Shown: positions 1 to 8,931 of the stretch, in pieces
How the letters are laid out: every line of letters begins with the position of its first letter
Numbering within the stretch: position 1 is the stretch's first letter
NCBI RefSeq assembly: GCF_011762125.1
Contig: NZ_JAASQN010000001.1
Location: forward strand, 1,488,001 to 1,552,000
From: Sphingopyxis panaciterrae
GTDB lineage: Bacteria > Pseudomonadota > Alphaproteobacteria > Sphingomonadales > Sphingomonadaceae
Direction: 5' to 3'
DNA: 64,000 nucleotides
Notes under the pieces: generated by a model
Databases searched by the model: none
The model's input: only the letters and a program-made list of their open reading frames with translations
What the model was told of the DNA's origin: nothing
Made by a program: the position numbers and the translations under genes

Positions 1-6
1 ACCATC

Positions 7-402
7 ATGTCGATCCTCAATCTGAAGAATATCCTCATTGCCGATGCCGTCACCTGCGGAGGCGTTTTCGCCATCGGCCTGCTCGCCGCTGCGCCCGTCG
101 GCGCGCTCCTCGGGCTGTCCGCAAATATCGTCGCGACCGGCGGCTGGATTTGTCTGGCGGCCGCGCTCCTGATGATGGTCGCGGCGCGGCAGTCGGTTCC
201 GAATGCGGCGCTCGTCAAGCTGATTGCGGTCGGCAACCTGGGCTGGGTCGCCGCGAGCTTTGCGGTCGTCGTGACCTTCGCAGCGCAGATGACCGGCATC
301 GGTATCACGGTCGTCATCGTCCAGGCGCTTGGCGTCCTCGGATTTGCGTTTCTCGAATGGAAAGATGCCGCCATGCCGAATTCCGTGGCGGCCCGCGTCT
401 AA
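7..402 (+). CDS. Small multi-pass membrane protein, unknown function
   Basis: A 131-residue, strongly hydrophobic protein. About four membrane-spanning segments can be seen, near residues 10-35, 42-60, 70-95 and 98-115. I recognise no enzymatic motif. The ATG at base 7 is the first in frame, but the gene begins so close to the window edge that a start further upstream cannot be excluded. Its stop overlaps the 3' end of the convergent universal stress gene by four bases. It is probably an inner-membrane protein, and no function is assigned. Confidence 0.6.
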   Translation: MSILNLKNILIADAVTCGGVFAIGLLAAAPVGALLGLSANIVATGGWICLAAALLMMVAARQSVPNAALVKLIAVGNLGWVAASFAVVVTFAAQMTGIGITVVIVQALGVLGFAFLEWKDAAMPNSVAARV

Positions 403-854
403 CTCAGCGCGTCGAGCCGGCTCATATCGATGCCGCCCGGCACCAGCATCACCGGACAGGGAAGCGTCCCCGCATCCTGTCCGGTGAAATGCGCGACCAG
501 CGGTCCGGGCGCTCCGCTCGCCGCTGTCGCGAGCACCAGTGCCGCAATCTCGTCGTTGGCGCCGATCACCTCGCGCACCACCTCGGCGGGCTTGCCCGAT
601 TTCACCATGATCTGCGGCGTGACATTGGCTTCCTGAACCACCGCGTCGGCGGCAGCCGCCACCAGTTCCTCGGCATGTTCGCGGGCTTCGGCCTCGATCG
701 TCGCCTGGACGCCGCCGAAGGCGACGAAATCCTGCGGCGCGACGATCGCCAACACCATCACCCCGCCGCCCGTTCGCGCCGCACGCCGCGCGGCAAAGCG
801 CAGCGCGAGGCTCGCTTCGGGACTGTCGTCGATCACCACCAGATAAGTCCGCAT
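399..854 (-). CDS. Universal stress protein (UspA family)
   Basis: A 151-residue single-domain Usp protein. It begins MRTYLVVIDDSPEAS, the typical first beta strand with an acidic nucleotide-binding position. It continues with the helix LALRFAARRAARTGGGVMVLAI and ends with CPVMLVPGG, the usual last strand. The phosphate-binding loop (ATAASGAPGP) departs from the canonical GxxGx9GS, so ATP binding is uncertain. A longer reading of the frame exists, but the upstream part lies opposite pdhC, and the domain starts exactly at 854. The gene is divergent from pdhC, with about 170 bases between them. A role in stress adaptation is inferred from the family only. Confidence 0.85.
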   Translation of the reverse strand: MRTYLVVIDDSPEASLALRFAARRAARTGGGVMVLAIVAPQDFVAFGGVQATIEAEAREHAEELVAAAADAVVQEANVTPQIMVKSGKPAEVVREVIGANDEIAALVLATAASGAPGPLVAHFTGQDAGTLPCPVMLVPGGIDMSRLDALS

Positions 855-1026
855 CGCCCCGACCCCTCGTTTGCGCGTATTCACGCTTTGGCGCGCGGAG
901 AGTGCGTCACATTCGTATGAAAGGCAAGTTTGCCCCGATAGACCTTGACCACGACTATGCTTATGGTGAGGGAGAAGCCGTAGCGGCAGCCACGGCCCGC
1001 AAGACTGACGAGGGAAAAATCTCACG

Positions 1027-2322
1027 ATGCCGATCGAACTGAAAATGCCAGCCCTTTCGCCGACGATGGAGGAAGGGACGCTCGCCAAATGGCTGGTCAA
1101 GGAAGGCGACGCGGTCAAATCGGGCGACCTGCTCGCCGAGATCGAGACCGACAAGGCGACGATGGAATTCGAAGCGATCGACGAAGGCGTGGTCAGCCAG
1201 ATTCTCGTTCCCGAGGGCACGGACAATGTGAAAGTCGGCACCGTGATCGCGGTAATCGCGGGCGAAGGCGAGGATGCCGGGAGTGCCAAGGCGGCACCGG
1301 CACCGGCACCGGCCGCTGAACCGAAAGGAGAGGCAGCTGCCCCCAAGGAAGAGGCGAAGAAGGACGTTCCGGCGGCGGCACCCGCACCCGCCGTAACCAC
1401 AGCGCCGACGGCTTCGGGCGAACGCATCAAGGCGAGCCCGCTCGCGAAGCGCCTCGCGGCCGATCAGGGCATTGACCTCTCGACGCTGACGGGCAGCGGC
1501 CCAGGCGGCCGTATCGTCAAGGCCGACCTCGAAGGCGCCGCACCCGCCGCCGCCAGCGCTGCTGCTCCGGCGCCCGCAGCGGCAACCCCCGCAGCGGCTC
1601 CGGCAATTGCCGGCCCGATCCCCGATTTCGGCATCCCGCACGAGGACGAAAAGCTCAGCGGCATGCGCAAGACGATCGCGCGCCGTCTGACCGAGTCGAT
1701 GCAGCAATCGCCGCACATCTATCTGACGGTCGACATTCGCCTCGACGCACTGCTCAAGCTGCGCGGCGAACTCAACGCCAGCCTCGAAAGCCGCGGCATC
1801 AAGCTCAGCGTGAACGACATGCTGATCAAGGCGCTCGCGGTTGCGCTCGAACGCGTTCCCTCCTGTAACGTCTCGTTCGGCGGCGATGTGATGCGTAAAT
1901 ACAGCCGCGCCGACATCTCGGTCGCGGTCAGCATCCCGGGCGGCCTGATCACTCCGATCATCGTCGACGCGGGCGGCAAGTCGATGTCGAAAATCTCGAC
2001 CGAAATGTCCGAACTCGCGGCGAAGGCGAAGGAAGGCAAGCTTCAGCCCAGTGAATATCAGGGCGGCACCGCCTCGATCTCGAACATGGGCATGATGGGG
2101 ATCAAGCAGTTCACCGCCGTGATCAACCCGCCGCAAGCGATGATCATGGCCATCGGCGCGGGTGAAAAGCGGCCCTACATCGTCGACGACGCGCTCGCCA
2201 TTGCGACGATCATGTCCACGACCGGCAGCTTCGACCACCGCGCAATCGACGGCGCCGATGGGGCGCTGCTGATGAAGACGTTCAAGGAACTGGTCGAGAA
2301 CCCGCTGGGGCTGGTGGCATAA
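1027..2322 (+). CDS. pdhC: Pyruvate dehydrogenase complex E2, dihydrolipoamide acetyltransferase
   Basis: The 431-residue E2 core of the pyruvate dehydrogenase complex, which transfers acetyl from lipoyl-lysine to CoA. An N-terminal lipoyl domain carries the lipoylation motif ETDKATMEF with the lysine at residue 43. An Ala/Pro-rich linker follows (about 85-135). The peripheral subunit-binding domain ([17 protein letters not shown]) comes next, then a second Ala-rich linker. The C-terminal catalytic domain ends with the [11 protein letters not shown] active-site motif. The length suits an alphaproteobacterial one-lipoyl E2. A GAGGGA ribosome-binding sequence precedes the ATG. E3 (lpdA) lies 1 kb downstream. 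No E1 gene is in the window, so E1 must be elsewhere. Confidence 0.96.
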   Translation: MPIELKMPALSPTMEEGTLAKWLVKEGDAVKSGDLLAEIETDKATMEFEAIDEGVVSQILVPEGTDNVKVGTVIAVIAGEGEDAGSAKAAPAPAPAAEPKGEAAAPKEEAKKDVPAAAPAPAVTTAPTASGERIKASPLAKRLAADQGIDLSTLTGSGPGGRIVKADLEGAAPAAASAAAPAPAAATPAAAPAIAGPIPDFGIPHEDEKLSGMRKTIARRLTESMQQSPHIYLTVDIRLDALLKLRGELNASLESRGIKLSVNDMLIKALAVALERVPSCNVSFGGDVMRKYSRADISVAVSIPGGLITPIIVDAGGKSMSKISTEMSELAAKAKEGKLQPSEYQGGTASISNMGMMGIKQFTAVINPPQAMIMAIGAGEKRPYIVDDALAIATIMSTTGSFDHRAIDGADGALLMKTFKELVENPLGLVA

Positions 2323-2327
2323 TCTGC

Positions 2328-2356
2328 GGCCTCTCTCTCCTGCGGGGAGGGAGGTT
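2328..2356. terminator. Imperfect hairpin between convergent genes
   Basis: A pyrimidine-rich arm (about 2330-2340) pairs imperfectly with a purine-rich arm (about 2344-2354) and is followed by GTTTA. It sits between the 3' ends of pdhC and the methyltransferase gene, where a terminator is expected. The evidence is only the partial complementarity. Confidence 0.35.
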
Positions 2357-3159
2357 TAAGGCTTGCGCCAGGTCGCGCTGAAGCTCGGCCCCGTCATGCC
2401 GATCGACCAGCCGAACGGCCGGATCAATCGTGCGATGATGCGCGCCATGCACAGCTTGGCGGGTGATTGTCCCATGGCAGCGCGGGCCGCGAGCCAGCGC
2501 TCGCCGCGGTCGGCAAGATCGAGATTCTCATAATTGCCGAACGCTCGCAGGATGGCGAACGGATTGGCTCCGCGTTGCAACGGCGTCTTCCGCCCGAATA
2601 GCCGGCGGTCGATGACACGCGGCCAGTAATTCACCAGCCAGCGCCCCGAATGCACCTCGCGCGGAGCGAGCCGGCTTGCGGTGCCCGACACGATGATCAG
2701 CCCGCCGGACTTCAGCACCCGCTTGAGCTCGCCCATCACCGCGTCAAGCTGATCGGGCGCGACATATTCGAGCACGCTGATGCACAGGATGATGTCGAAA
2801 CTGGCATCGGCAAAGGGTAACACGCGCGTGTCGCGAACATGGCGGAGGTCGATCCGTCCGGCAACGCCATGGCGCGCCGCATTGCGGCGGGCGAGGGTGA
2901 TCGTGTCGGCATCGACATCGACTCCGGTTACGCATGCGCCCATCGTCGCCGCGACGATCGAACTAGCGGCATAGTTGCAGCCGAATTCGAGCAGCGCCGC
3001 GTCGTGGACATCGCCGGCATAGGCGGCGACGAGGTGGCGCACTTCCTGCCATGCAACGGGAACATAGCCGCCGACCCATTTATCGTCGGGGTCATAGCCC
3101 ATCGCGGTGGCCTGCACGCGAAAGGCCGCGTCGTCGGCCGCGTTCACGACCTCGGGCAT
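2356..3159 (-). CDS. Class I SAM-dependent methyltransferase
   Basis: A 267-residue methyltransferase. Motif I is ALLEFGCNYAASSIVAATMG, with the acidic end of strand 2 at VTGVDVD. The DIRHVRDTRVLPFADASFDIILCISVLEYV segment is typical of Methyltransf_11 enzymes (motif post-I and motif II). The substrate cannot be told from sequence. In-frame starts exist further upstream (3207 and 3246), but the extra residues are low-complexity Ser/Pro and look non-coding, so 3159 is preferred with moderate certainty. The gene is convergent with pdhC and lies between pdhC and lpdA on the other strand. Confidence 0.75.
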   Translation of the reverse strand: MPEVVNAADDAAFRVQATAMGYDPDDKWVGGYVPVAWQEVRHLVAAYAGDVHDAALLEFGCNYAASSIVAATMGACVTGVDVDADTITLARRNAARHGVAGRIDLRHVRDTRVLPFADASFDIILCISVLEYVAPDQLDAVMGELKRVLKSGGLIIVSGTASRLAPREVHSGRWLVNYWPRVIDRRLFGRKTPLQRGANPFAILRAFGNYENLDLADRGERWLAARAAMGQSPAKLCMARIIARLIRPFGWSIGMTGPSFSATWRKP

Positions 3160-3329
3160 GGCGGGATTCTCGCGGGGAGAGGGGGAATAGCTATGGACCG
3201 GTTGCATGGCTCTGGCGCCGACCTTATGCGATGGGGATGAAATCATCCTTAATCCGGCAACCTATAGCCTTGCCGTAAGTGCCGGCCGCCCTAAGGGTGC
3301 ATGTCGGAAAGTAGCGAAGGAACGTCCGA

Positions 3330-4724
3330 ATGGCCAATAGTTACGACCTCATCATTCTCGGTTCGGGCCCCGGCGGTTATGTCGCCGCGATCCGCGCCGC
3401 GCAATTGGGGCTCAAGACCGCGATCGTCGAGCGCGAGCTGCTTGGCGGCATCTGCCTCAACTGGGGCTGTATCCCGACCAAGGCGCTGCTGCGCTCGGCC
3501 GAAATCTATCATTATATGCAGCATGCGGGCGATTACGGCCTGATCGCCCAGCAGATCAGCGCCGACATCGACGCCGTCGTGAAGCGCAGCCGCGGCGTCG
3601 CGAAGCAGCTGAGTCAAGGCGTCGCCTTCCTGATGAAGAAGCACAAGATCACCGTCCATATGGGCACTGGCAAGCTGACCGCGCCTGGCAAGCTCGAAGT
3701 GACGGGCGAGAAGGGCAGCGAAATCCTGACCGCCAAGAATATCATTGTCGCCACCGGCGCGCGCGCGCGCGACCTGCCGTTCGCGCCCGCCGACGGCAAG
3801 CGCATCTGGACCTATCGCCACGCGCTCGTCCCGCCCGAAATGCCGAAGAAGCTGCTCGTCATCGGATCGGGCGCGATCGGGATCGAATTTGCGAGCTTCT
3901 ACAGCGACATGGGTGCCGAAGTGACCGTCGTCGAAATGCTCGACCGTGTCGTGCCCGTCGAAGATGCCGATGTGTCGGCCTTTCTCGAAAAGGCGCTCAA
4001 GAAACAGGGCATGACGATCCACACCGGCGCTGGCGTTGAAGAGCTGAAGGCGACCGCGAACGGCGTCTCGGCCAAGATCAAAGCCAAGGACGGCAAGGTC
4101 GAAAGTGCCGAATTCAGCCACGCGATCGTCGCGATCGGTATCGTCCCGAACACCGAGAATATCGGGCTCGAAGCACTCGGAGTTAAGACCACAAAGGGCC
4201 ATATCGATACCGACGCGATGTGCCGGACCAATGTCCCGGGCCTGTGGGCGATCGGCGACGTCACCGCGCCGCCGTGGCTTGCGCACAAGGCAATGCACGA
4301 ATCGGTCATCGCGGTCGAAGCGATCGCCGGCAATCACCCGCACGCAATGGACCCGCGCAACATCCCGGGCTGCACCTATTGCCGCCCGCAGATCGCCAGC
4401 GTCGGCCTGACCGAGGCGAAAGCGAAGGAACTTGGTTACGAAGTGAAGGCCGGAACCTTCCCCTTCATCGGCAATGGCAAGGCGATTGCGCTGGGCGAAG
4501 CGGAAGGTTTCACCAAGACGGTGTTCGATGCCAAGACCGGCGAACTGCTCGGCGCACATATGATCGGCGCCGAAGTCACCGAACTGATCCAGGGCTATAC
4601 GATCGGCAAGACCGCCGAACTGGTCGAGGATGATTTCATCGGTACCGTCTTCCCGCATCCGACGCTCAGCGAGACGATGCATGAAGGGGTCTTGGCGGCA
4701 TTTGGACGGCCGTTGCACATCTAG
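3330..4724 (+). CDS. lpdA: Dihydrolipoamide dehydrogenase (E3)
   Basis: A 464-residue flavoprotein that reoxidises dihydrolipoamide with NAD+ in the 2-oxoacid dehydrogenase complexes. The N-terminal FAD-binding motif is LGSGPGGYVAAIRAAQLG. The redox-active disulfide lies in GGICLNWGCIPTK, cysteines at about residues 42 and 47. The NAD-binding motif is VIGSGAIGIEFASF. The C-terminal HPTLSETMHE supplies the catalytic His-Glu pair of the neighbouring subunit. The start follows a good AAGGAA ribosome-binding site. It probably serves the pdhC complex 1 kb upstream. Confidence 0.96.
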   Translation: MANSYDLIILGSGPGGYVAAIRAAQLGLKTAIVERELLGGICLNWGCIPTKALLRSAEIYHYMQHAGDYGLIAQQISADIDAVVKRSRGVAKQLSQGVAFLMKKHKITVHMGTGKLTAPGKLEVTGEKGSEILTAKNIIVATGARARDLPFAPADGKRIWTYRHALVPPEMPKKLLVIGSGAIGIEFASFYSDMGAEVTVVEMLDRVVPVEDADVSAFLEKALKKQGMTIHTGAGVEELKATANGVSAKIKAKDGKVESAEFSHAIVAIGIVPNTENIGLEALGVKTTKGHIDTDAMCRTNVPGLWAIGDVTAPPWLAHKAMHESVIAVEAIAGNHPHAMDPRNIPGCTYCRPQIASVGLTEAKAKELGYEVKAGTFPFIGNGKAIALGEAEGFTKTVFDAKTGELLGAHMIGAEVTELIQGYTIGKTAELVEDDFIGTVFPHPTLSETMHEGVLAAFGRPLHI

Positions 4725-4756
4725 GCACACGAGAGGGCTGATAGAGGCATCGCAGT

Positions 4757-5359
4757 TTGAACCCGTCGATCCTGTATTTCTCCCGATGGGGTAATGCGAT
4801 CAAGGCGCTGTTCTTTCTGGGGTTTGCGGCGCTATCCTTCTTCTTTTCGGCGTTGCTGTACGGCGAAACGAAGCCTGAACCGATGCAGGAAGCGACGGTC
4901 CGGCCAGACCTCTATCTGCCGATACCCGCGCCGCGCCGCGATCCGCTGGCACCATTCAAGGTGCCGCTTCTGATCGCGGCGGGTGGCGTGTGTCTTTTCT
5001 ACGCCGGCCGGCATGGTGCGCGGGCCATCTCGCGGCGGGTCGCGGTCAGGATTCTCGACGGCCATCTTCATTTTCATCCAAGCTTTATTGCTGCGCCCCG
5101 CCAGCTGCCGATCGCCGATATCGTGGAGATGATCGTCGATCGCGCCGACCGCTTGCCCGGCGATGGATCGCGCGCCGCGAAGCTGGGTGCTCGGCTGCGC
5201 CACGGTCTCTATCTTCGCTACCGTGCGGGCGGCGGCGCAATCGGCGAATTCAGGTTGGCTGACAATGATGTCGATGGCGGAACCGGACAGCTACGCCGTT
5301 TTGCCGCCCATCTCGGCGCCTGGCGTCAGTCGGCGGCGCGCGCGGCGCGACGCGATTGA
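4757..5359 (+). CDS. Membrane protein of unknown function
   Basis: A 200-residue protein with two likely membrane segments, about residues 15-38 (ALFFLGFAALSFFFSALLYG) and 73-90 (VPLLIAAGGVCLFYAG). A soluble, Arg-rich C-terminal half follows, resembling a small PH-like or signal-sensing fold, but no family is recognised. The start appears to be TTG at 4757, because no ATG lies nearby in frame. It ends directly before the PAP2 gene and may be co-transcribed with lpdA and PAP2. Confidence 0.55.
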   Translation: MNPSILYFSRWGNAIKALFFLGFAALSFFFSALLYGETKPEPMQEATVRPDLYLPIPAPRRDPLAPFKVPLLIAAGGVCLFYAGRHGARAISRRVAVRILDGHLHFHPSFIAAPRQLPIADIVEMIVDRADRLPGDGSRAAKLGARLRHGLYLRYRAGGGAIGEFRLADNDVDGGTGQLRRFAAHLGAWRQSAARAARRD

Positions 5360-5383
5360 TTGCGGCGATGGCCGCACTTTGCC

Positions 5384-6067
5384 ATGAGCGTCGGCATGAC
5401 ATCTTCATCCAATTCGCCTGCCTCCGCCACTTTCGCGCGCCGCGCCGTGCTGCCGGTCGTCCTGCTCTTCCTCGCCATCAGCGCAATCGTTGCGGGAGGC
5501 TTTGCCGACGATCTCGACCGCCGCATCGGCGTGTCGCTGGCGCTTTCGGCCGATACATCGCCGCCATGGCTCATTGCTGTCATGCAAGCCGTCAGCTGGG
5601 TGGGCGGCGGCACACCGCGCTGGGTGATCGTGATTCTGCTCTGCGCGCTGGTCTGGCGCTGGTGCGGGCCGCGCTGCGCCGCAGCGCTGGCGGCTGCGTC
5701 GCTGCTGTCGAACCTGGCGTCCAGCCTGATGAAGATCGGCTTCGGACGCGCGCGCCCCGACATTATCGATCATCTCGATCATGTATCGAGCGCATCCTAT
5801 CCCAGCGGCCATGCCACGAACGCGGCGGTCGTCTATTTGCTCCTCGCCTGGCTGACGCCGCCGCGCTGGCGTCCCTTTGTCTGGGTACTCGCGGCGATCA
5901 TGATCGTCGTTAACGCCTTTTCGCGGATGACGCTCGGCGTTCATTGGGCGAGCGATATCGTCGGTGGCACCCTGCTCGGTGCCGCCTTCGCCATGCTCGC
6001 CATCATCTGGCTTCAGCGTCCGGGCCGCGGGCCCTTTTCGGCGAACTCGGCTACCAGCGCGCCATAG
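5384..6067 (+). CDS. PAP2 family lipid phosphatase
   Basis: A 227-residue integral membrane phosphatase of the PAP2 superfamily, which dephosphorylates lipid phosphates such as phosphatidic acid or undecaprenyl pyrophosphate. All three signature motifs are visible: KIGFGRARP (motif 1), YPSGHAT with the catalytic His (motif 2), and SRMTLGVHWASDIVGG (motif 3). Five or six hydrophobic helices surround them. The ATG at 5384 is chosen; a TTG at 5360 and an ATG at 5396 are alternatives. The 3' end overlaps the convergent GFA gene by about 55 bases. Confidence 0.85.
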   Translation: MSVGMTSSSNSPASATFARRAVLPVVLLFLAISAIVAGGFADDLDRRIGVSLALSADTSPPWLIAVMQAVSWVGGGTPRWVIVILLCALVWRWCGPRCAAALAAASLLSNLASSLMKIGFGRARPDIIDHLDHVSSASYPSGHATNAAVVYLLLAWLTPPRWRPFVWVLAAIMIVVNAFSRMTLGVHWASDIVGGTLLGAAFAMLAIIWLQRPGRGPFSANSATSAP

Positions 6068-6483
6068 TCTTCCATTGCCGGGAATTCGGCAAAGCTATGC
6101 ACCGCGTCGGTCTTTGCCCAGGGCAGGGCTTCGTTCGTGTAGCTTTCGATCCACGGCGTGAACCAGGCGAAATCGTCGAGCATCGACGGGCGGACGTTGA
6201 CGAAGCCCATCCCCGGCTCGATCTCGGTGAACACCCAGCTTTTGCAGTGATCACAGTGGCGATGGTGCAGGCGCGCATCGTGCAGCCCGCCAATGACCGG
6301 CTCGCCCGCCGTGACGCTGAACCCGCTGTCGGGGATCGCCATCGTCAGCGAAAAGGCGCTCGCGCTCATCTTCTGGCACCCGGTGCAATGGCAAGCCATC
6401 GTCAGCATCGGCGGCGCGATGATCTCGAAACGCAGCGTCCCGCACCGGCATCCGCCCGTCCAAGGCAAGTTCCACTCGTCCAC
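6013..6483 (-). CDS. GFA family protein (CENP-V/GFA zinc domain)
   Basis: A 156-residue protein of the glutathione-dependent formaldehyde-activating (GFA) fold. It shows the zinc-binding pattern CRCGTLRFE near the start, then CHCTGCQKMSASAFS, and a later Cys pair (HCDHCKSWVF). Most small GFA paralogs have no proven substrate, so the role (S-hydroxymethyl-glutathione or other thiol adduct chemistry) is only family-level. Its 3' end runs into the end of the PAP2 gene. Confidence 0.8.
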   Translation of the reverse strand: MDEWNLPWTGGCRCGTLRFEIIAPPMLTMACHCTGCQKMSASAFSLTMAIPDSGFSVTAGEPVIGGLHDARLHHRHCDHCKSWVFTEIEPGMGFVNVRPSMLDDFAWFTPWIESYTNEALPWAKTDAVHSFAEFPAMEDYGALVAEFAEKGPRPGR

Positions 6484-6682
6484 GTCATCACTCCCATCTG
6501 GTGGTCGGTTGATTTTCTAACGCATCGCTGTGCGCCATCAAAGCATGACAGCGCACCGGCTAACGAAATTCTAACCGCCCCACGCTAGGACGACGTCTGT
6601 CGATGGCCGGGATCATATGCATATTTTCAAAGTTTCGGCTGCACGATCGTCTGAACGATGAGCGGAAATCGAAGGGGTGGAT

Positions 6683-7387
6683 ATGAAGACCATCGCATAC
6701 GACAAGTCCAAGCTGGTGAGGACAGCCGTCGGTTGTCCGATCCTCGGCATTCTCGGGCTGATGAGCCTCGGGCGCGTCGGGGCCTTCCTGGCGGTGGTCA
6801 TCCTGATCGGCGCGGTGATGCTGATCGCCCTTGGCGTTCTCGGCGCGCGCAAGCTGTTCGGCGACCGGACAGCGCTGCGCTATGATCGCGACCGGCTGAT
6901 CATCGTCACCATGTGGACCGAAAATAACGTGGAATGGCGCGATGTCGCCGAGGTCGGTACCTCCGCGCTCAGCAGCTATGCCTTTTACGGTCTGATCAAG
7001 GTCGCCAGCACCAAATATCTGCACATCAAGATGAAGGGCGAGTTTCTGGGAAAGAAATATCGCCTGCTCAGCGACATGTTCGACCTCGACAAGGCCGGAC
7101 TCGCAGCACTGGTTGACGACCTCGCCGCGCACCAATTCGCCGCGATCGGGGCTCCGGTCCCGCAGGCCGCCGATAAAATGGCAAGGCTGGCGGTTGCTGC
7201 CCCGCAGGCTGAGGTTTTCGATCCCGACGCCGCGTTTGCCAACTATATGCGTCGCCGCGACGAAGCCGCCGAGCCGCCGCCTCCCGTCCCCGCGCCGAAC
7301 TTTGGCCGTCGCGATATATTGGAAGGCGCTCCGCGAACGCCGATGACCGGCGCGCGCGCGGGCGGTTTCGGCCGCAAGGTGACCTGA
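6683..7387 (+). CDS. Membrane-anchored protein of unknown function (STM3941-like)
   Basis: A 234-residue protein with two adjacent membrane helices (about residues 14-31 and 34-54), followed by a cytoplasmic PH-like beta region (ALRYDRDRLIIVTMWTENNVEWRDVAEV). The tail is Pro/Arg-rich and low in complexity. The layout resembles the STM3941 family. ATG 6683 is preferred because a GAAGGGG ribosome-binding site lies five bases before it; a GTG at 6677 is also in frame. The function is unknown. Confidence 0.6.
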   Translation: MKTIAYDKSKLVRTAVGCPILGILGLMSLGRVGAFLAVVILIGAVMLIALGVLGARKLFGDRTALRYDRDRLIIVTMWTENNVEWRDVAEVGTSALSSYAFYGLIKVASTKYLHIKMKGEFLGKKYRLLSDMFDLDKAGLAALVDDLAAHQFAAIGAPVPQAADKMARLAVAAPQAEVFDPDAAFANYMRRRDEAAEPPPPVPAPNFGRRDILEGAPRTPMTGARAGGFGRKVT

Positions 7388-7483
7388 TCGATCGTTTCCG
7401 GCTGGCCCGGACAAAATTCTTCTGTCCTATCAAGTCCTGTTTTGCCATCAATCGAACGGGCAACAACAAGGGGCAGGACGGAC

Positions 7484-8821
7484 ATGCAATCGCGAGTGAA
7501 GTTCGGGAGTTTTCTGCGGGGAATCGCTTTCGGCAGCGGCGCGCTTTTCGCGGCGATGACCGTGCCTGCGACCGCACAGGATGAGGGCGGACGGACCGTC
7601 ATCACCGCCGCGCGCTACGTCGATGTCCTGACGGGCAAGACCGTCGATCATCCCGCAATTTTCGTCGGCGCCGACGGGCGTATTACCGGGATCGCCGATG
7701 CCCGCACGGTACGCTGGGGCAGCGGAGTCAAGCATATCGACCTTGGCGACAAGACGCTGCTTCCGGGCCTGATCGACATGCACGTCCATCTTGATGGGCC
7801 CGCCGACATCGGCGGCTATCGCGGGCTCGAATTCACCGACAGCTTCTGGGGCATGACCGCGGTCAAAAATGCGGGCGACATGCTCGGCGCGGGCTTTACC
7901 ACGGTCCGCAACGTCGGATCGGACAATCGCAACGACATCGGGCTCAAGGAGGCGATCGAGGCCGGCTATGCGACCGGCCCCCGCATCGTTCCCGCGGGAT
8001 ATGCGCTCGGCGCGACCGGCGGGCATTGCGACAGCACCTTCCTGCCGCCCAGCCTCGAAAAGAAGGATGGCAAGGAAGAAGGGATCGGCGATACGCCCGA
8101 CGAGCTGCGCTATCAGGTCCGTCGCCAGCGCAAATATGGCGCCGAGGTGATCAAGGTCTGCGCGACGGGCGGCGTCTTTTCGCGCAACACCGAACCCGGG
8201 CAATTGCAGGTTTCCGAACGGGAGCTCGCGGCGATCGCCGACGAGGCGCATCAATGGGGGCTTCGGGTCGCGGCGCATGCGCACGGCGCGGCGGGCATCC
8301 GCGCCGCCATCGCGGCGGGCATCGATACGATCGAGCATGTCAGCCTGGTCGATGACGAAGGCATTCGCATGGCGCTGGCGCGCAAACGGCCAGTGTGGTT
8401 CACGATGGATATCTACAACACCGAATATACGCAGGCCGAGGGCGCGAAGAACGGCGTGCTCGAAGACAATCTGCGCAAGGATCGCGAAATCGCGCAGATC
8501 CAGCGCGACAATTTCCGCAAGGCCCACAAGGCCGGGGTGCGGATGATCTTCGGATCGGACGCGGGTGTGATGCCGCACGGCGAGGTCGGCAAGCAATTTC
8601 GCGTCATGGTCGAATATGGAATGACGCCGATCGAAGCGATCCAGGCCGCCACGCGCAACGCCGCCGAGGCGCTCGATCGCGACAAGGACGTCGGCGCGAT
8701 CGCGGTCGGCCGCTACGCCGACATCATCGCGGTCGACGGCGATCCGCTGACCGATGTGCGCCAGCTCGAAAGCGTCGATGCGGTGGTAAAGGGCGGCGTG
8801 CTGGTGAAGGGTGGGAGCTGA
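7484..8821 (+). CDS. Exported metal-dependent amidohydrolase (imidazolonepropionase-like)
   Basis: A 445-residue amidohydrolase-superfamily enzyme with an N-terminal signal peptide (MQSRVKFGSFLRG, hydrophobic core, cleavage likely after ATAQ). Metal-binding motifs are visible: MHVHLDG after strand 1, EVIKVCATGG with the possibly carboxylated Lys, AAHAHGAAG, TIEHVS, and FGSDAGV with the final Asp. This set resembles the Zn-dependent Xaa-Arg/Xaa-Pro dipeptidase group (Cc2672/Sgx9260-like) found in Caulobacter and sphingomonads. It probably acts in the periplasm on dipeptides or N-acyl amino acids. The start follows a GGGCAGGA sequence. The exact substrate is unknown. Confidence 0.82.
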   Translation: MQSRVKFGSFLRGIAFGSGALFAAMTVPATAQDEGGRTVITAARYVDVLTGKTVDHPAIFVGADGRITGIADARTVRWGSGVKHIDLGDKTLLPGLIDMHVHLDGPADIGGYRGLEFTDSFWGMTAVKNAGDMLGAGFTTVRNVGSDNRNDIGLKEAIEAGYATGPRIVPAGYALGATGGHCDSTFLPPSLEKKDGKEEGIGDTPDELRYQVRRQRKYGAEVIKVCATGGVFSRNTEPGQLQVSERELAAIADEAHQWGLRVAAHAHGAAGIRAAIAAGIDTIEHVSLVDDEGIRMALARKRPVWFTMDIYNTEYTQAEGAKNGVLEDNLRKDREIAQIQRDNFRKAHKAGVRMIFGSDAGVMPHGEVGKQFRVMVEYGMTPIEAIQAATRNAAEALDRDKDVGAIAVGRYADIIAVDGDPLTDVRQLESVDAVVKGGVLVKGGS

Positions 8822-8844
8822 CGTTGTTCCGAAACGCCGTCGTG

Positions 8845-8906
8845 CTGAGCCCGTCGAAGCGCCGTCCTTTCTCCCGAAGAGAAGAACGGCCCTTCGACGG
8901 GCTCAG
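8845..8906. terminator. 15-bp inverted repeat between convergent genes
   Basis: CTGAGCCCGTCGAAG (8845-8859) is perfectly repeated in inverted orientation at 8892-8906, with a 32-base spacer. It sits between the amidohydrolase and phosphatase 3' ends. Repeats of this GAGCCCGTCGAAG kind are frequent in sphingomonad genomes and probably act as bidirectional terminators. Confidence 0.6.
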
Positions 8907-8931
8907 GGCAAGCGCTTTTTGAGAAAGCGGT

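Noticed and set aside
961..4730. Long open frames on the minus strand opposite pdhC and lpdA
   Set aside because: They lie opposite clear enzymes and are Arg/His/Asp-rich without domain motifs, as expected of antisense frames in GC-rich DNA.
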